From the NCBI RefSeq assembly GCF_038719015.1, contig NZ_CP152276.1, positions 3,799,501-3,863,500 of the forward strand: a DNA stretch of 64,000 bases, in the 5' to 3' direction. Below are positions 35,547-43,925 of the stretch, piece by piece; positions within the stretch are counted from its first letter, which is position 1, and every line of letters begins with the position of its first letter. The stretch is from Nguyenibacter vanlangensis (GTDB taxonomy: Bacteria > Pseudomonadota > Alphaproteobacteria > Acetobacterales > Acetobacteraceae). Position numbers and translations under genes: made by a program. The notes below the pieces were generated by a model. That model did no database searches. It was not told where the DNA came from and saw only the letters and a list, made by a program, of their open reading frames with translations.

Positions 35547-36467
35547 ATGGATGGAGCCGTGAGGCGTGTCGGGTTCGTCATGAACCTGCGGGGGCGGGCG
35601 TTGGGCAGGAAGAGGCATGGTGCCGGCATGTTGCTGTCGCCGGCTGTTGTGCTTCTTCTGGTGTGGTCGCTGGTTCCTCTGGCGATGACGTTGTGGTATT
35701 CGACACGTAATTACAACCTGGTGGATCCGACGCTGCATGGATTTTCGGGTGTCAATAATTATTGGTATTTGCTGACCGATCCGGATTTCCTGACTGCGCT
35801 TTTGAATACTGCGATTTTGGTCGGTGGGGTACTGGCGATCACCGTGGGGCTGGGGACCGTGCTGGCCGTGCTGTTCGACCAGGCGTTCCTGGGGCGCGGG
35901 GTGGCGCGGGTGCTGGTGATCTCGCCCTTCTTCATCATGCCGACCGTGTCCGCCCTGCTGTGGAAGAACCTTATGCTGCATCCGATCTATGGCGTCTATT
36001 CCGCCATGATGCGGGCGGTCGGGCTGACCCCGGTGGACTGGCTGTCGAACTATCCGCTGGCGACGCTGGTGATGATCGTGGCGTGGGAATGGCTGCCTTT
36101 TGCGATCCTGATCCTGCTGACGGCGATCCAGTCGCTGGACTCGGAACAGAAGGAGGCCGCACGGATGGACGGCGCGGGGCCGCTGGCGCAATTCCGCTTC
36201 ATCATCCTGCCGCACCTGGCGCGGGCGATCACGGTCGTCATCATGATCGAGACGATCTTCCTGCTGGCGGTGTTCGCCGAGATCGCGGTCACCACGGCCG
36301 GCGGGCCGGGGGTAGCGTCGACCAACCTGGCCTTCTTGATCTATTCCCGCGCGCTGCTGCAATTCGATGTGGGCGGCGCCTCGGCGGGGGGCGTGGTGGC
36401 CATCGTGATCGCCAATATCGTGGCGGCGTTCCTGCTGCGCGCCGTCGCCCGCAACCTGGAGACCTGA
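35547..36467 (+). CDS. Sugar/polyol ABC transporter permease 1 (SmoF/MalF type)
   Basis: 306 residues, six spans. The EAA loop for ATPase contact is EAARMDGAGPLAQFRFIILP. GVNNYWYLLTDPDF and FFIMPTVSALLWKNL resemble the Rhodobacter sorbitol/mannitol permease. M12 at 35580 is a possible alternative start. The next permease starts 4 bp after its stop. Confidence 0.92.
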   Translation: MDGAVRRVGFVMNLRGRALGRKRHGAGMLLSPAVVLLLVWSLVPLAMTLWYSTRNYNLVDPTLHGFSGVNNYWYLLTDPDFLTALLNTAILVGGVLAITVGLGTVLAVLFDQAFLGRGVARVLVISPFFIMPTVSALLWKNLMLHPIYGVYSAMMRAVGLTPVDWLSNYPLATLVMIVAWEWLPFAILILLTAIQSLDSEQKEAARMDGAGPLAQFRFIILPHLARAITVVIMIETIFLLAVFAEIAVTTAGGPGVASTNLAFLIYSRALLQFDVGGASAGGVVAIVIANIVAAFLLRAVARNLET

Positions 36468-36471
36468 CGCC

Positions 36472-37299
36472 ATGCCTGCCCGTCATGCGAGAGTGAAGCG
36501 CGCGGCCATCGGCGCCCTGGCCTGGGCCGTGGCGCTGTGGGTCTTCTTTCCCATCCTGTGGATGGGGCTGACCGGCTTCAAGAGCGAGGCCGATGCGATC
36601 TCGACCCCGCCGCAACTGATCTTCCACCCGACCCTGGCCAGCTATCGCGAGGTGTTCGCGCAGGAGAATTACTGGCATTTCGCGGCAAACAGCATCGCCA
36701 TTTCCGTGCTGGCCACGATCGTGGTCCTGCTGCTGGCGATTCCGGCGGCCTATGCCATGGCCTTTCATCCCGGGCCGCGCACGCGCGGCACGCTGCTGTG
36801 GATGCTGTCCACCCGCATGCTGCCCTCGGTCGGCGTGCTGGTGCCGATCTATCTGCTGGCGCGCAATACGGGACTGCTGGATACCCGTACCGGGCTGGTG
36901 GTGATCTATGTGCTGACCAACCTGCCGATCATGGTCTGGATGCTGTACACCTTCTTCCGCGAGGTGCCGGTGCCGATCCTGGAGGCCGGGCGGATGGACG
37001 GCGCCACGCGCTGGCAGGAGATCACCCAGGTGCTGCTGCCGCTGGCCCTGCCGGGGATCGCCTCGACCGGCCTGCTGTCGATGATCCTGTGCTGGAACGA
37101 GGCGTTCTGGTCGCTGAATCTGACATCCTCGTCGGCGGCGCCGCTGCCGACCTTCATCGCGTCCTTCTCGTCGCCCGAGGGGCTGTTCTTCGGCAAATTG
37201 TCGGCGGCGTCGACGCTGGCGGTGGCGCCGATCCTGGTGTTCGGCTGGCTGAGCCAGAAGCAACTGGTCCGGGGGCTGACCTTCGGCGCGGTGAAGTAG
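36472..37299 (+). CDS. Sugar/polyol ABC transporter permease 2 (SmoG/MalG type)
   Basis: 275 residues, six spans, with EAA loop EAGRMDGATRWQEITQVLLP. The C-terminal GLTFGAVK is the normal end of MalG-type permeases. Forms the inner-membrane channel with permease 1 and is energised by the ATPase that starts 39 bp later. Confidence 0.92.
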   Translation: MPARHARVKRAAIGALAWAVALWVFFPILWMGLTGFKSEADAISTPPQLIFHPTLASYREVFAQENYWHFAANSIAISVLATIVVLLLAIPAAYAMAFHPGPRTRGTLLWMLSTRMLPSVGVLVPIYLLARNTGLLDTRTGLVVIYVLTNLPIMVWMLYTFFREVPVPILEAGRMDGATRWQEITQVLLPLALPGIASTGLLSMILCWNEAFWSLNLTSSSAAPLPTFIASFSSPEGLFFGKLSAASTLAVAPILVFGWLSQKQLVRGLTFGAVK

Positions 37300-37338
37300 C
37301 CGGATCATTCAATAAAAACAACAAGAACGGGGGGTGTC

Positions 37339-38445
37339 ATGGCGACAGTGGAGTTGCGGGACGTCCGCAAGACCTATTCGGACGAGGAGATCATCAAAGG
37401 GGTCTCGATGACGATCCGGGACCGGGAATTCGTGGTCTTCGTCGGGCCGTCAGGCTGCGGCAAATCGACCCTGCTGCGCATGATCGCGGGGCTGGAGGAG
37501 ATCAGCGCGGGGGACCTGCTGATCGACGGCGCGCGGGTGAACGACATGGGGCCGGCCGAGCGGGGGCTGGCGATGGTGTTCCAGTCCTATGCGCTGTATC
37601 CGCACATGAATGTGTACCGGAACATGGAATTCTCGCTGCGCCTGGCCGGCATGCCGGAGGCCGAGCGGCGGCACCGCATCGCCGACGTCGCGCGGATCCT
37701 GCAACTGGAGCCCTATCTGAACCACAAGCCGGGGCAGTTATCCGGCGGCCAGCGGCAGCGCGTGGCGATCGGGCGGGCGATCGTGCGCAACCCCAAGGTC
37801 TTTCTGTTCGACGAGCCGCTGTCCAACCTGGATGCGGCGCTGCGCGGGCAGATGCGCGTGGAACTGGCCACCCTGCATCGCCGGCTGGGGGCGACAACCA
37901 TCTATGTGACGCATGACCAGGTCGAGGCGATGACGATGGCCGACCGGATCGTGGTGCTGCGCAAGGGGGTGGTCGAGCAGATCGGCACGCCGCTGGAGCT
38001 GTATCACCGCCCGCGCAACCTGTTCGTCGCGCAGTTCATGGGATCGCCGGCGATGAATTTGCTGCCGGCGCGCGTGGTGGCGCGGTCGGACCGGGAGATC
38101 ACGGTGACGACCGGGCCGCTGACCGTGGTCCTGCCGATGGACGGCACGGCGCTGGAGACGGGGGCCAGCGTCACGCTGGGGGTGCGGCCCGAGCATGTCG
38201 GCCTGCATGACGGCGGCACCACGCAGGGGCTGGTGGAGATCAGCGAGCGGCTGGGGGCGGCCACCCTGCTGCATGTGCGCCTGTCCGACGGGACGCAGAT
38301 CGTGGTGCAGACCGGCGGCGACAATGCCGACAGGCCCGACACGCCGGTCAGCGTCGCCCCCGACCCGGAACATTGCCACCTGTTCGACGCCGACGGCATG
38401 GCGCTGGATCATTCGGCGGCGCACCCGTTGCTGGTCGGGTCCTGA
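37339..38445 (+). CDS. Sugar/polyol ABC transporter ATPase (SmoK/UgpC type)
   Basis: 368 residues. Walker A GPSGCGKST, Q-loop FQSYALYPHM, signature LSGGQRQRVAIGRAIV, Walker B VFLFDEPLSNLD and H-loop VTHDQVEAMTMADR are all intact. A C-terminal TOBE/MalK-like domain starts near residue 245 (LPARVVARSDREITV, GVRPEHVGL). It powers the two permeases. The binding protein is not in this operon but in the convergent one (39321-40676). Confidence 0.94.
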   Translation: MATVELRDVRKTYSDEEIIKGVSMTIRDREFVVFVGPSGCGKSTLLRMIAGLEEISAGDLLIDGARVNDMGPAERGLAMVFQSYALYPHMNVYRNMEFSLRLAGMPEAERRHRIADVARILQLEPYLNHKPGQLSGGQRQRVAIGRAIVRNPKVFLFDEPLSNLDAALRGQMRVELATLHRRLGATTIYVTHDQVEAMTMADRIVVLRKGVVEQIGTPLELYHRPRNLFVAQFMGSPAMNLLPARVVARSDREITVTTGPLTVVLPMDGTALETGASVTLGVRPEHVGLHDGGTTQGLVEISERLGAATLLHVRLSDGTQIVVQTGGDNADRPDTPVSVAPDPEHCHLFDADGMALDHSAAHPLLVGS

Positions 38446-38473
38446 GGGCGGATATCGAGAGGAATCGGATCGT

Positions 38474-39247
38474 ATGTACACGCAAAAGTTGCGCCTGGAC
38501 GGCCGCACGGCGGTGGTGACGGGCGGCGCGCAGAATATCGGCCTGGCCTGCGTGACGGCGCTGGCGGAATTCGGCGCGCGGGTGATCATCGCCGACCTGG
38601 ACGGCCGGCTGGCGGAAGGCGCCGCCGCCGAATTGCGGGCCGGGGGGCTGGATGTCGCGGGGGCGACGCTGGACGTGACCAGCACCGAAAGCGTGGACGC
38701 GCTGGCCGCCCGGCTGAAGGCGGAGGAGGGACATGTGGATATCCTGGTCTGCAATGCCGGGATCTGCATTTCCGAGGTCAGGGCCGAGGACATGACCGAT
38801 GCGCAATGGCTGAAGCAGGTGGACATCAACCTGAACGGCATCTTTCGCTGCTGCCGGACCTTCGGGCGGATCATGCTGGAGCAGGGGGGCGGCGCGATCG
38901 TCAATATCGGGTCGATGTCCGGGCAGATCGTCAACAAGCCGCAGGAGCAGGCGGCCTATAACGCGTCGAAGGCCGGGGTGCATCAATATACCCGCTCGCT
39001 GGCGGCGGAGTGGGCGACGCGCGGCATACGGGTGAATGCGGTGGCGCCGACCTATATCGAGACGACGCTGACGCGCTTCGGCATGGAGAATCCGCGCCTG
39101 TACGACGCCTGGCTGGAGGGGACGCCGATGCATCGGGTGGGGCAGCCGGACGAGGTGGCGTCGGTGGTGCAGTTCCTGGCGTCGGATGCCGCCAGCCTGA
39201 TGACCGGGGCGGTCGTCAATGTCGATGCCGGATTCACGGTCTGGTAG
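38474..39247 (+). CDS. SDR family polyol dehydrogenase (arabinitol/xylitol dehydrogenase-like)
   Basis: 257 residues. Rossmann motif TGGAQNIGLA (TGxxxxIG), NAGIC, then catalytic Ser-Tyr-Lys as IGSMSGQI and YNASKAGV. The end (TGAVVNVDAGFTVW) is typical of D-arabinitol 2-dehydrogenase/galactitol-type SDRs. It would oxidise an imported polyol to a ketose for the FGGY kinase. Last gene of the plus-strand operon, ending at a bidirectional hairpin. Confidence 0.9.
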   Translation: MYTQKLRLDGRTAVVTGGAQNIGLACVTALAEFGARVIIADLDGRLAEGAAAELRAGGLDVAGATLDVTSTESVDALAARLKAEEGHVDILVCNAGICISEVRAEDMTDAQWLKQVDINLNGIFRCCRTFGRIMLEQGGGAIVNIGSMSGQIVNKPQEQAAYNASKAGVHQYTRSLAAEWATRGIRVNAVAPTYIETTLTRFGMENPRLYDAWLEGTPMHRVGQPDEVASVVQFLASDAASLMTGAVVNVDAGFTVW

Positions 39248-39255
39248 GCGAGGCG

Positions 39256-39279
39256 GACCGGGCGGCATGCCGCCCGGTC
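39256..39279. terminator. Bidirectional hairpin between convergent operons
   Basis: A perfect 24-bp palindrome (GACCGGGCGGCA plus its complement) 9 bp after the SDR stop. It can end transcripts from both sides. Two tandem 16-bp copies of CCCGGTCCTGTTGGAT follow at 39273-39304. Confidence 0.7.
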
Positions 39280-39320
39280 CTGTTGGATCCCGGTCCTGTT
39301 GGATCAGGTCCGGCTGGAGG

Positions 39321-40676
39321 TCATTTCTGGTAGCCGGCCTGGCGCATCGCGCGATTGGCGATGGCGTTGGCGGATTTCAGCCCGCCATCGAGGCTGGTCG
39401 CGCCGGTGAGCATGGCGGCCACGATCTGGCCGATCTGGGTGCCGATGCCCTGGAAGGGCGCGATATCGACGAATTGCGCGCCGACATAGGGGCGGGGCTG
39501 CGCGGTCTGACCGGACGGGTTGGAGTGTTCGATCGCCTGGAGGACGAAGTCCGAGAACGGCGCGACCTTCTGGTATTCCGGCGACTGGTAGGACGAAGTA
39601 CGGGTGCCTGGAGGGATGTTCACCCACCCGTCGGTCTTGGCGACGAGCTGCACATACTCCTTGGACGTCGCCCATTCGATGAAGGTGCGCGCGGCATCGG
39701 CATGGGTCGAGGTCGCCGGGATCGCCAGGTTCCATGACCACAGCCAGGTCGGGCCGCCCTTGAAGACGCCGGTCGGCATGGCGGCGAAACCGACCTGGTC
39801 GGCCACGCTGCTCTGCTTCTTGTCGAACACGGTGCCGGCGGCGCTGGTGGCGTCGATCCACATGGCGCAATGGCCGGTGACGAACAGGGAGAGGTTTTCG
39901 TTGAACCCGTTGGCGCTGGCGCCGGGCGGGCCGTATTTGGTCATGACGCCGGTATAATAGGCCAGCGCGTCATGCCAGGCCGGCGTATCGATCGTGGCCT
40001 TCCAGTCCCGGTCGAAATACTGGCCGCCGAAGGCCGTGACCAGGGTGGTGACATAGGCCATGTTCTCGCCCCAGCCGGGCTTGCCGCGCAGGCAGATGCC
40101 GTAGATGCCGGCGGCCTTGTCCGTGGTCTTGGCGGCGAAGTCGCGGATCTGGTCATAGGTCGGGGCGGCGGGCATGGTGATCCCGGCCTTGGCGAACAGG
40201 TCCTTGCGGTACAGGGTCATCGCGCTTTCGGCATAGAAGGGCAGGGCGTAGAGCTGTCCCTGGTAGCTGATGCTGTCGCGCACGGCCGCGATGATGTCGC
40301 CCGCGTCGTATGCGGCGGGCAGGTTGTCGAACTTGTCCAGCCAGCCCAGTTTCGCCCAGAGCGGAACCTCGTAATTGCCGATGGTCAGAATGTCGAACTG
40401 GCCGGCATGGGTCGCGATGTCGGTCGTCACGCGCTGGCGCAGGACATTTTCCTCGAGCGTGACCCATTGCAGGTGGATGTCGGGATGGGCGGTTTCGAAC
40501 ACATGCGACAATTTGCGCATTTCGATCATCTGCACGTTGTTGACCGTGGCGATGGTCAGGGTCGTGTCGGCGCGGGCCGTGGCGAGGCCGGCCAGGGAGA
40601 CGGCGACCAGGGAGGCGGCCCCGCCGGCGAGGAGGGCGAGGGTCCGCAGGACCGGCTTTTTCATGTCTGTCGTCAT
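39321..40676 (-). CDS. Polyol/sugar ABC transporter substrate-binding protein (SmoE-like)
   Basis: 451 residues from ATG 40676 (MTTDMKKPVL); MKKP at 40664 is also possible. A Sec signal peptide (LRTLALLAGGAASLVAVSLA, cleavage near ARA|DTT) sends it to the periplasm. TIATVNNVQMIEMRKLS, YALPFYAESAMTLYRKDLF and GCLRGKPGWGEN-like (here CLRGKPGWGENM) match the sorbitol/mannitol binding proteins. It is last in the minus operon headed by the DeoR gene, so it can be controlled separately from its permeases. Confidence 0.92.
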   Translation of the reverse strand: MTTDMKKPVLRTLALLAGGAASLVAVSLAGLATARADTTLTIATVNNVQMIEMRKLSHVFETAHPDIHLQWVTLEENVLRQRVTTDIATHAGQFDILTIGNYEVPLWAKLGWLDKFDNLPAAYDAGDIIAAVRDSISYQGQLYALPFYAESAMTLYRKDLFAKAGITMPAAPTYDQIRDFAAKTTDKAAGIYGICLRGKPGWGENMAYVTTLVTAFGGQYFDRDWKATIDTPAWHDALAYYTGVMTKYGPPGASANGFNENLSLFVTGHCAMWIDATSAAGTVFDKKQSSVADQVGFAAMPTGVFKGGPTWLWSWNLAIPATSTHADAARTFIEWATSKEYVQLVAKTDGWVNIPPGTRTSSYQSPEYQKVAPFSDFVLQAIEHSNPSGQTAQPRPYVGAQFVDIAPFQGIGTQIGQIVAAMLTGATSLDGGLKSANAIANRAMRQAGYQK

Positions 40677-40732
40677 TTTTCTTTTCTTGTTTTTCTTGTT
40701 GTCGTCGGGAACGCGCGGAAGAAGAACGGCGG

Positions 40733-41590
40733 TCAGCTCATCCAGTTGCCGCCATCGATATTGTAGGTCTGCGCGACGATATAGTCGGCATCGGGCGAGG
40801 CGAGGAACACCGCGAGGCCCGCGATTTCCTCGGGCCGGGCCATGCGGCCGAACGGCACGGCGGCGCCGACCATGCGCTTCTTCTCGCCGGGCTGCAGATG
40901 TTCGTATTGCGCGAAGCGGCGGTCCACGTCGTCCCAATGCTCGTTGTCCACCACGCCGGGGGCGATGGCGTTGACGTTAATGCCGTATTTGATCAGGTCG
41001 AGGCCGGTGCTCTGGGTGATCGAGATCACGGCGGCCTTGGACGCGCAATAGACGGCGACCAGGGCCTCGCCGCGCCGGCCGGCCTGGGAGGCGAAGTTGA
41101 TGATCTTGCCGCCCTTGCCTTTACCGCCCTTGCCTTTACCGCCCTGGCCTTCACCGTCCTTGCCTTGCGCGATCATCTGGCGGGCGGCGGCCTGCAGGGT
41201 GAACAGCAATCCCTCGACATTCACCGCGAAGACCCGCCGGTAGCTGTCGCGCGTGATCTCGACCGTGGGGGCCAGGTCGAAGATCCCGGCATTGTTGACC
41301 AGGATGTCGAGCCGCCCGTGGCGGGCGACGACATGGGCGATCGCCGCGTCGATCGAGTCCTGGCGGGTGACGTCCAGCGCGATGCCGGAATGTCCGCCGC
41401 CGGGCTGTCCGTCGCTGGGATGTCCGTCGTCCAGGGCGGCGGCCGTCGCGGCGGCGCCGTCGCCGTTGAGATCGCCGATGACGACATGCGCGCCTTCCTG
41501 GGCATAGCGCGCGGCGATCGCCTTGCCGATGCCGCGCGCGGCCCCGGTGATCAGTGCGGTCTTGCCCGCCAATGGCTTGGGGTTGGCCAT
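40733..41590 (-). CDS. Sorbitol (L-iditol) 2-dehydrogenase, SDR family
   Basis: 285 residues against about 256 in the family. TGAARGIGKAIAARYA, NNAGIFDLAPTVEITRDSY, INFASQAGRRGEALVAVYCASK (Ser-Tyr-Lys centre) and YNIDGGNWMS closely resemble Rhodobacter SmoS. It oxidises D-glucitol to D-fructose (or galactitol to D-tagatose). The extra length comes from two in-frame 15-bp repeat expansions: 41110-41169, four units, giving a Gly/Lys-rich loop before the catalytic strand; and 41387-41431, three units, in the loop before ALDVT. The gene starts 2 bp after the GatZ/KbaZ stop. Confidence 0.92.
   Translation of the reverse strand: MANPKPLAGKTALITGAARGIGKAIAARYAQEGAHVVIGDLNGDGAAATAAALDDGHPSDGQPGGGHSGIALDVTRQDSIDAAIAHVVARHGRLDILVNNAGIFDLAPTVEITRDSYRRVFAVNVEGLLFTLQAAARQMIAQGKDGEGQGGKGKGGKGKGGKIINFASQAGRRGEALVAVYCASKAAVISITQSTGLDLIKYGINVNAIAPGVVDNEHWDDVDRRFAQYEHLQPGEKKRMVGAAVPFGRMARPEEIAGLAVFLASPDADYIVAQTYNIDGGNWMS
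41110..41169. repeat. 15-bp tandem repeat, four units, inside the sorbitol dehydrogenase gene
   Basis: Units 41110-41124 and 41125-41139 are identical (CGCCCTTGCCTTTAC), 41140-41154 and 41155-41169 are diverged. They encode Gly-Gly-Lys-Gly-Lys-type pentapeptides on the minus strand. The catalytic residues remain intact on both sides. Confidence 0.9.
41387..41431. repeat. 15-bp tandem repeat, three units, inside the sorbitol dehydrogenase gene
   Basis: Units 41387-41401, 41402-41416 and 41417-41431 share the core TGTCCGYCG. They expand a surface loop (HPSDGQPGGGHSG) just before the third strand of the Rossmann fold. Confidence 0.85.
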
Positions 41591-41592
41591 TT

Positions 41593-42927
41593 TTATTGTC
41601 TTTCTTCCTTGGCTGGGGGATCGCCGGCGGCATGGCCGTAGCGATCCAGGACGTCCCCGACCGCCTGAAGCAGCAGAGCGTCGGGGGTGGCCGGCAGGGC
41701 GCCGGATCGGACGCGATCGTACAGGCGCGGCAGGTACTGGCTGACCAGGGTGGGGGGCAGGGGGGCGGATGACAGGCGTGCGCGCAACGCCTGTACCGCG
41801 GCCCCGGCCTCGGCCGTCGGCCAGTAATACCGGATACGATCGCTGTAGCTGAAATGGCGCAGCAGGTGCTGGGCGTCCGGAGCGCCGGGATAATGGCCGG
41901 CCCAATGGGCGGGAGCGGCCAGCATGAGGCGCTCCATCGTATCGCGCAGCGACGGCGCGCCAGGGTGCAGGAAGCCCGACATCGCATCCAGGCCGTACAG
42001 TGCCTCACGCAGCGCGAAGGTCAGTTCGGGGCCGACCTTGAGGATGGCGAAACCATCCCGCACCAGTGAGGCCAGCGCGGCGTCCGGCTGGTAGTCGGTC
42101 GAATGGGCCTCGAACACCAGGCCGGGCATGTGGTCCAGCGTGGCCGACAGGGCCCGGGCGCGGTCGGGCCGGTAGATCGCGACGTCGTCATGGCCGAATT
42201 CCACCCCCGGTTGCACGACGAGGCCCAGCACCCGGGACCAGGCGGCGGGCGCGTGTTGGGCGAAGGCGGCCTGGTGGATCCGCCAGGTGGCCAGCGCGGC
42301 GTCGGGGGCGGTCGGGGCCAGATGGTCCAGCGCCTCGGTCGCGCCGCCCGGCGTCGGGATTTCGGTGCCGATGACATAGAGCGGTCCGGTTTGGCCCGGC
42401 GTGATGCGGCCCGGCGTGACCTGGCCCTGGGTTTCGGCGCGCGCGGCCAGGCGGGCGGCGCGCTGGGCGACGATCGCGTCGGGCAGGTGCGCGGGCTCTC
42501 CCCGGCAGCCCATGCTGGCGTCGAGATGCAGCTTGCGGAATCCGGCCCGGACATAGGCGGCGATCATGTCGCCGGCCCGGGCCATGGCGTCGTCGGGCGG
42601 CAGGTGCCGCCACGGGTTGGGGCCGAGATGGTCGCCGCCCAGGATGATCCGCGCCGGCGGCAGTCCGATCCGGCCGGCGATGGCGAAGACGAAATCGCGG
42701 AAATCGGCCGGCGTCATGCCGGTATAGCCGCCATCCTGGTTGACCTGGTTGCAGGTGGCCTCGATCAGCGCGTGGGTGCCCCGGGCGCGGGCATGGCGCA
42801 AGGCGGCCTCGATCACCATCGGGTGGGCCGAGCAGACCGAGACGATCCCGCGCGGATGATCCTGGTCGCGCAGCGGGCGCAGGGCGGCCAGCGGGCCGTC
42901 GCTTGTGGCGGCGGTTTCCGGAGTCAT
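41593..42927 (-). CDS. D-tagatose-bisphosphate aldolase, non-catalytic subunit (GatZ/KbaZ family)
   Basis: 444 residues. GIVSVCSAHPMVIEAALRHA, LIEATCNQVNQDGGYTGMTP and ILGGDHLGPNPW are family signatures, as are KLHLDASMGCRG and FEAHSTDYQ. The subunit stabilises the class II aldolase GatY/KbaY; some lone homologues are proposed to be epimerases or kinases. No GatY gene is seen in this window. ATG at 42927 overlaps the upstream PfkB stop by 4 bp. Two 15-bp units (42394-42423) lengthen a loop (VTPGRITPGQ). Confidence 0.9.
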   Translation of the reverse strand: MTPETAATSDGPLAALRPLRDQDHPRGIVSVCSAHPMVIEAALRHARARGTHALIEATCNQVNQDGGYTGMTPADFRDFVFAIAGRIGLPPARIILGGDHLGPNPWRHLPPDDAMARAGDMIAAYVRAGFRKLHLDASMGCRGEPAHLPDAIVAQRAARLAARAETQGQVTPGRITPGQTGPLYVIGTEIPTPGGATEALDHLAPTAPDAALATWRIHQAAFAQHAPAAWSRVLGLVVQPGVEFGHDDVAIYRPDRARALSATLDHMPGLVFEAHSTDYQPDAALASLVRDGFAILKVGPELTFALREALYGLDAMSGFLHPGAPSLRDTMERLMLAAPAHWAGHYPGAPDAQHLLRHFSYSDRIRYYWPTAEAGAAVQALRARLSSAPLPPTLVSQYLPRLYDRVRSGALPATPDALLLQAVGDVLDRYGHAAGDPPAKEERQ

Positions 42928-43925
42928 GCCGCGGCTCCGGCGCCGTGGGCGAGTACGGCATCCAGTTCGGCGAAGGTCGAAACCCCTTCCATCGGGCCGC
43001 GGACCGTCACCGCGCGGGCGCCGGCGGCGTTGGCGTAGCGGAGGCTGTCGCGCGGGGCGCGGCCTTGCAGGCGGCAGGTTACGAAGGTGGCGCCGAAGCA
43101 GTCGCCGGCGCCGGTCGGGTCGATTTCCTGCGCCGGGCAGGCGGGCAGGTGCAGCGTTTCGCCACGGCCGTAATAGCTGGCGCCCCGGGCGCCGCGCTTG
43201 ACGACGATTTCGGACACGCCGGCGCCGAGGATTTCCCGCACCGCCTCGTCCTCGGTCTTCGCGTCGGTCAGCATCATCAGTTCCGGGCCGCTGGGCAGGA
43301 AGATGTCGCAATGCTGCAGCATCATTTCCATCGCCGCGCGCATTTCCGGAATATCGAGCATTTCCTTGCGGATATTGGGATCGAAAGACAAGGTGCCGCC
43401 GCGTTGCCTGATATGTTTCAGCGCCGTCGCGACCTCATCGATGATGCGGAAGGAAAAGAGGGACGAGCCCATGACATGCAGGTGGCGCGCGCGGTCCAGC
43501 AGGCCGAGCGCCTGGTCGGTCAGGCTGACCAGGCCGCAGGCGGAATGGCGGATATTATAGACGAAATCGCGCTCGCCATCCGGCCGGTAGCGGACGAACG
43601 CGGTGCCCGTGGCCTGGTCGGGGGCGACGCGGATCGCCGAGACGTCGACGCCGTCGCGCCGCAGCCGCTCGATGTTCAGCATGCCGAAATCATCGTTGCC
43701 GACGCAGGAAACCAGCCCCGCCGGATGGCCGAGCCGCGCCACCTGGTCGATGAAGATCGCCGGCGCGCCCGAGGGATAGGGGCCGCGCAGGGCCATCGGT
43801 TCGCGGAAGCCGTGGCCGGTCTGTTCGGCCATGATCTCGGCGAGGGTCTCGCCGATGGTCACGATCATGTCCGTCATTCCCGTCATGTCCGCCGGGGCCG
43901 GGCGCGGGGCCGTGTCGGATCTCAT
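42924..43925 (-). CDS. PfkB family sugar kinase
   Basis: 333 residues. TIGETLAEIMAEQ near the N-terminus, and the anion-hole/ATP motif DPTGAGDCFGATFV near residue 265. It phosphorylates a ketose or ketose phosphate; in context fructose, tagatose or tagatose-6-phosphate are likely. Overlaps the DeoR stop and the GatZ/KbaZ start by 4 bp each (ATGA), so the three are translationally coupled. The shorter start M20 (MIVTIGETL) would better fit the family. Confidence 0.9.
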   Translation of the reverse strand: MRSDTAPRPAPADMTGMTDMIVTIGETLAEIMAEQTGHGFREPMALRGPYPSGAPAIFIDQVARLGHPAGLVSCVGNDDFGMLNIERLRRDGVDVSAIRVAPDQATGTAFVRYRPDGERDFVYNIRHSACGLVSLTDQALGLLDRARHLHVMGSSLFSFRIIDEVATALKHIRQRGGTLSFDPNIRKEMLDIPEMRAAMEMMLQHCDIFLPSGPELMMLTDAKTEDEAVREILGAGVSEIVVKRGARGASYYGRGETLHLPACPAQEIDPTGAGDCFGATFVTCRLQGRAPRDSLRYANAAGARAVTVRGPMEGVSTFAELDAVLAHGAGAAA

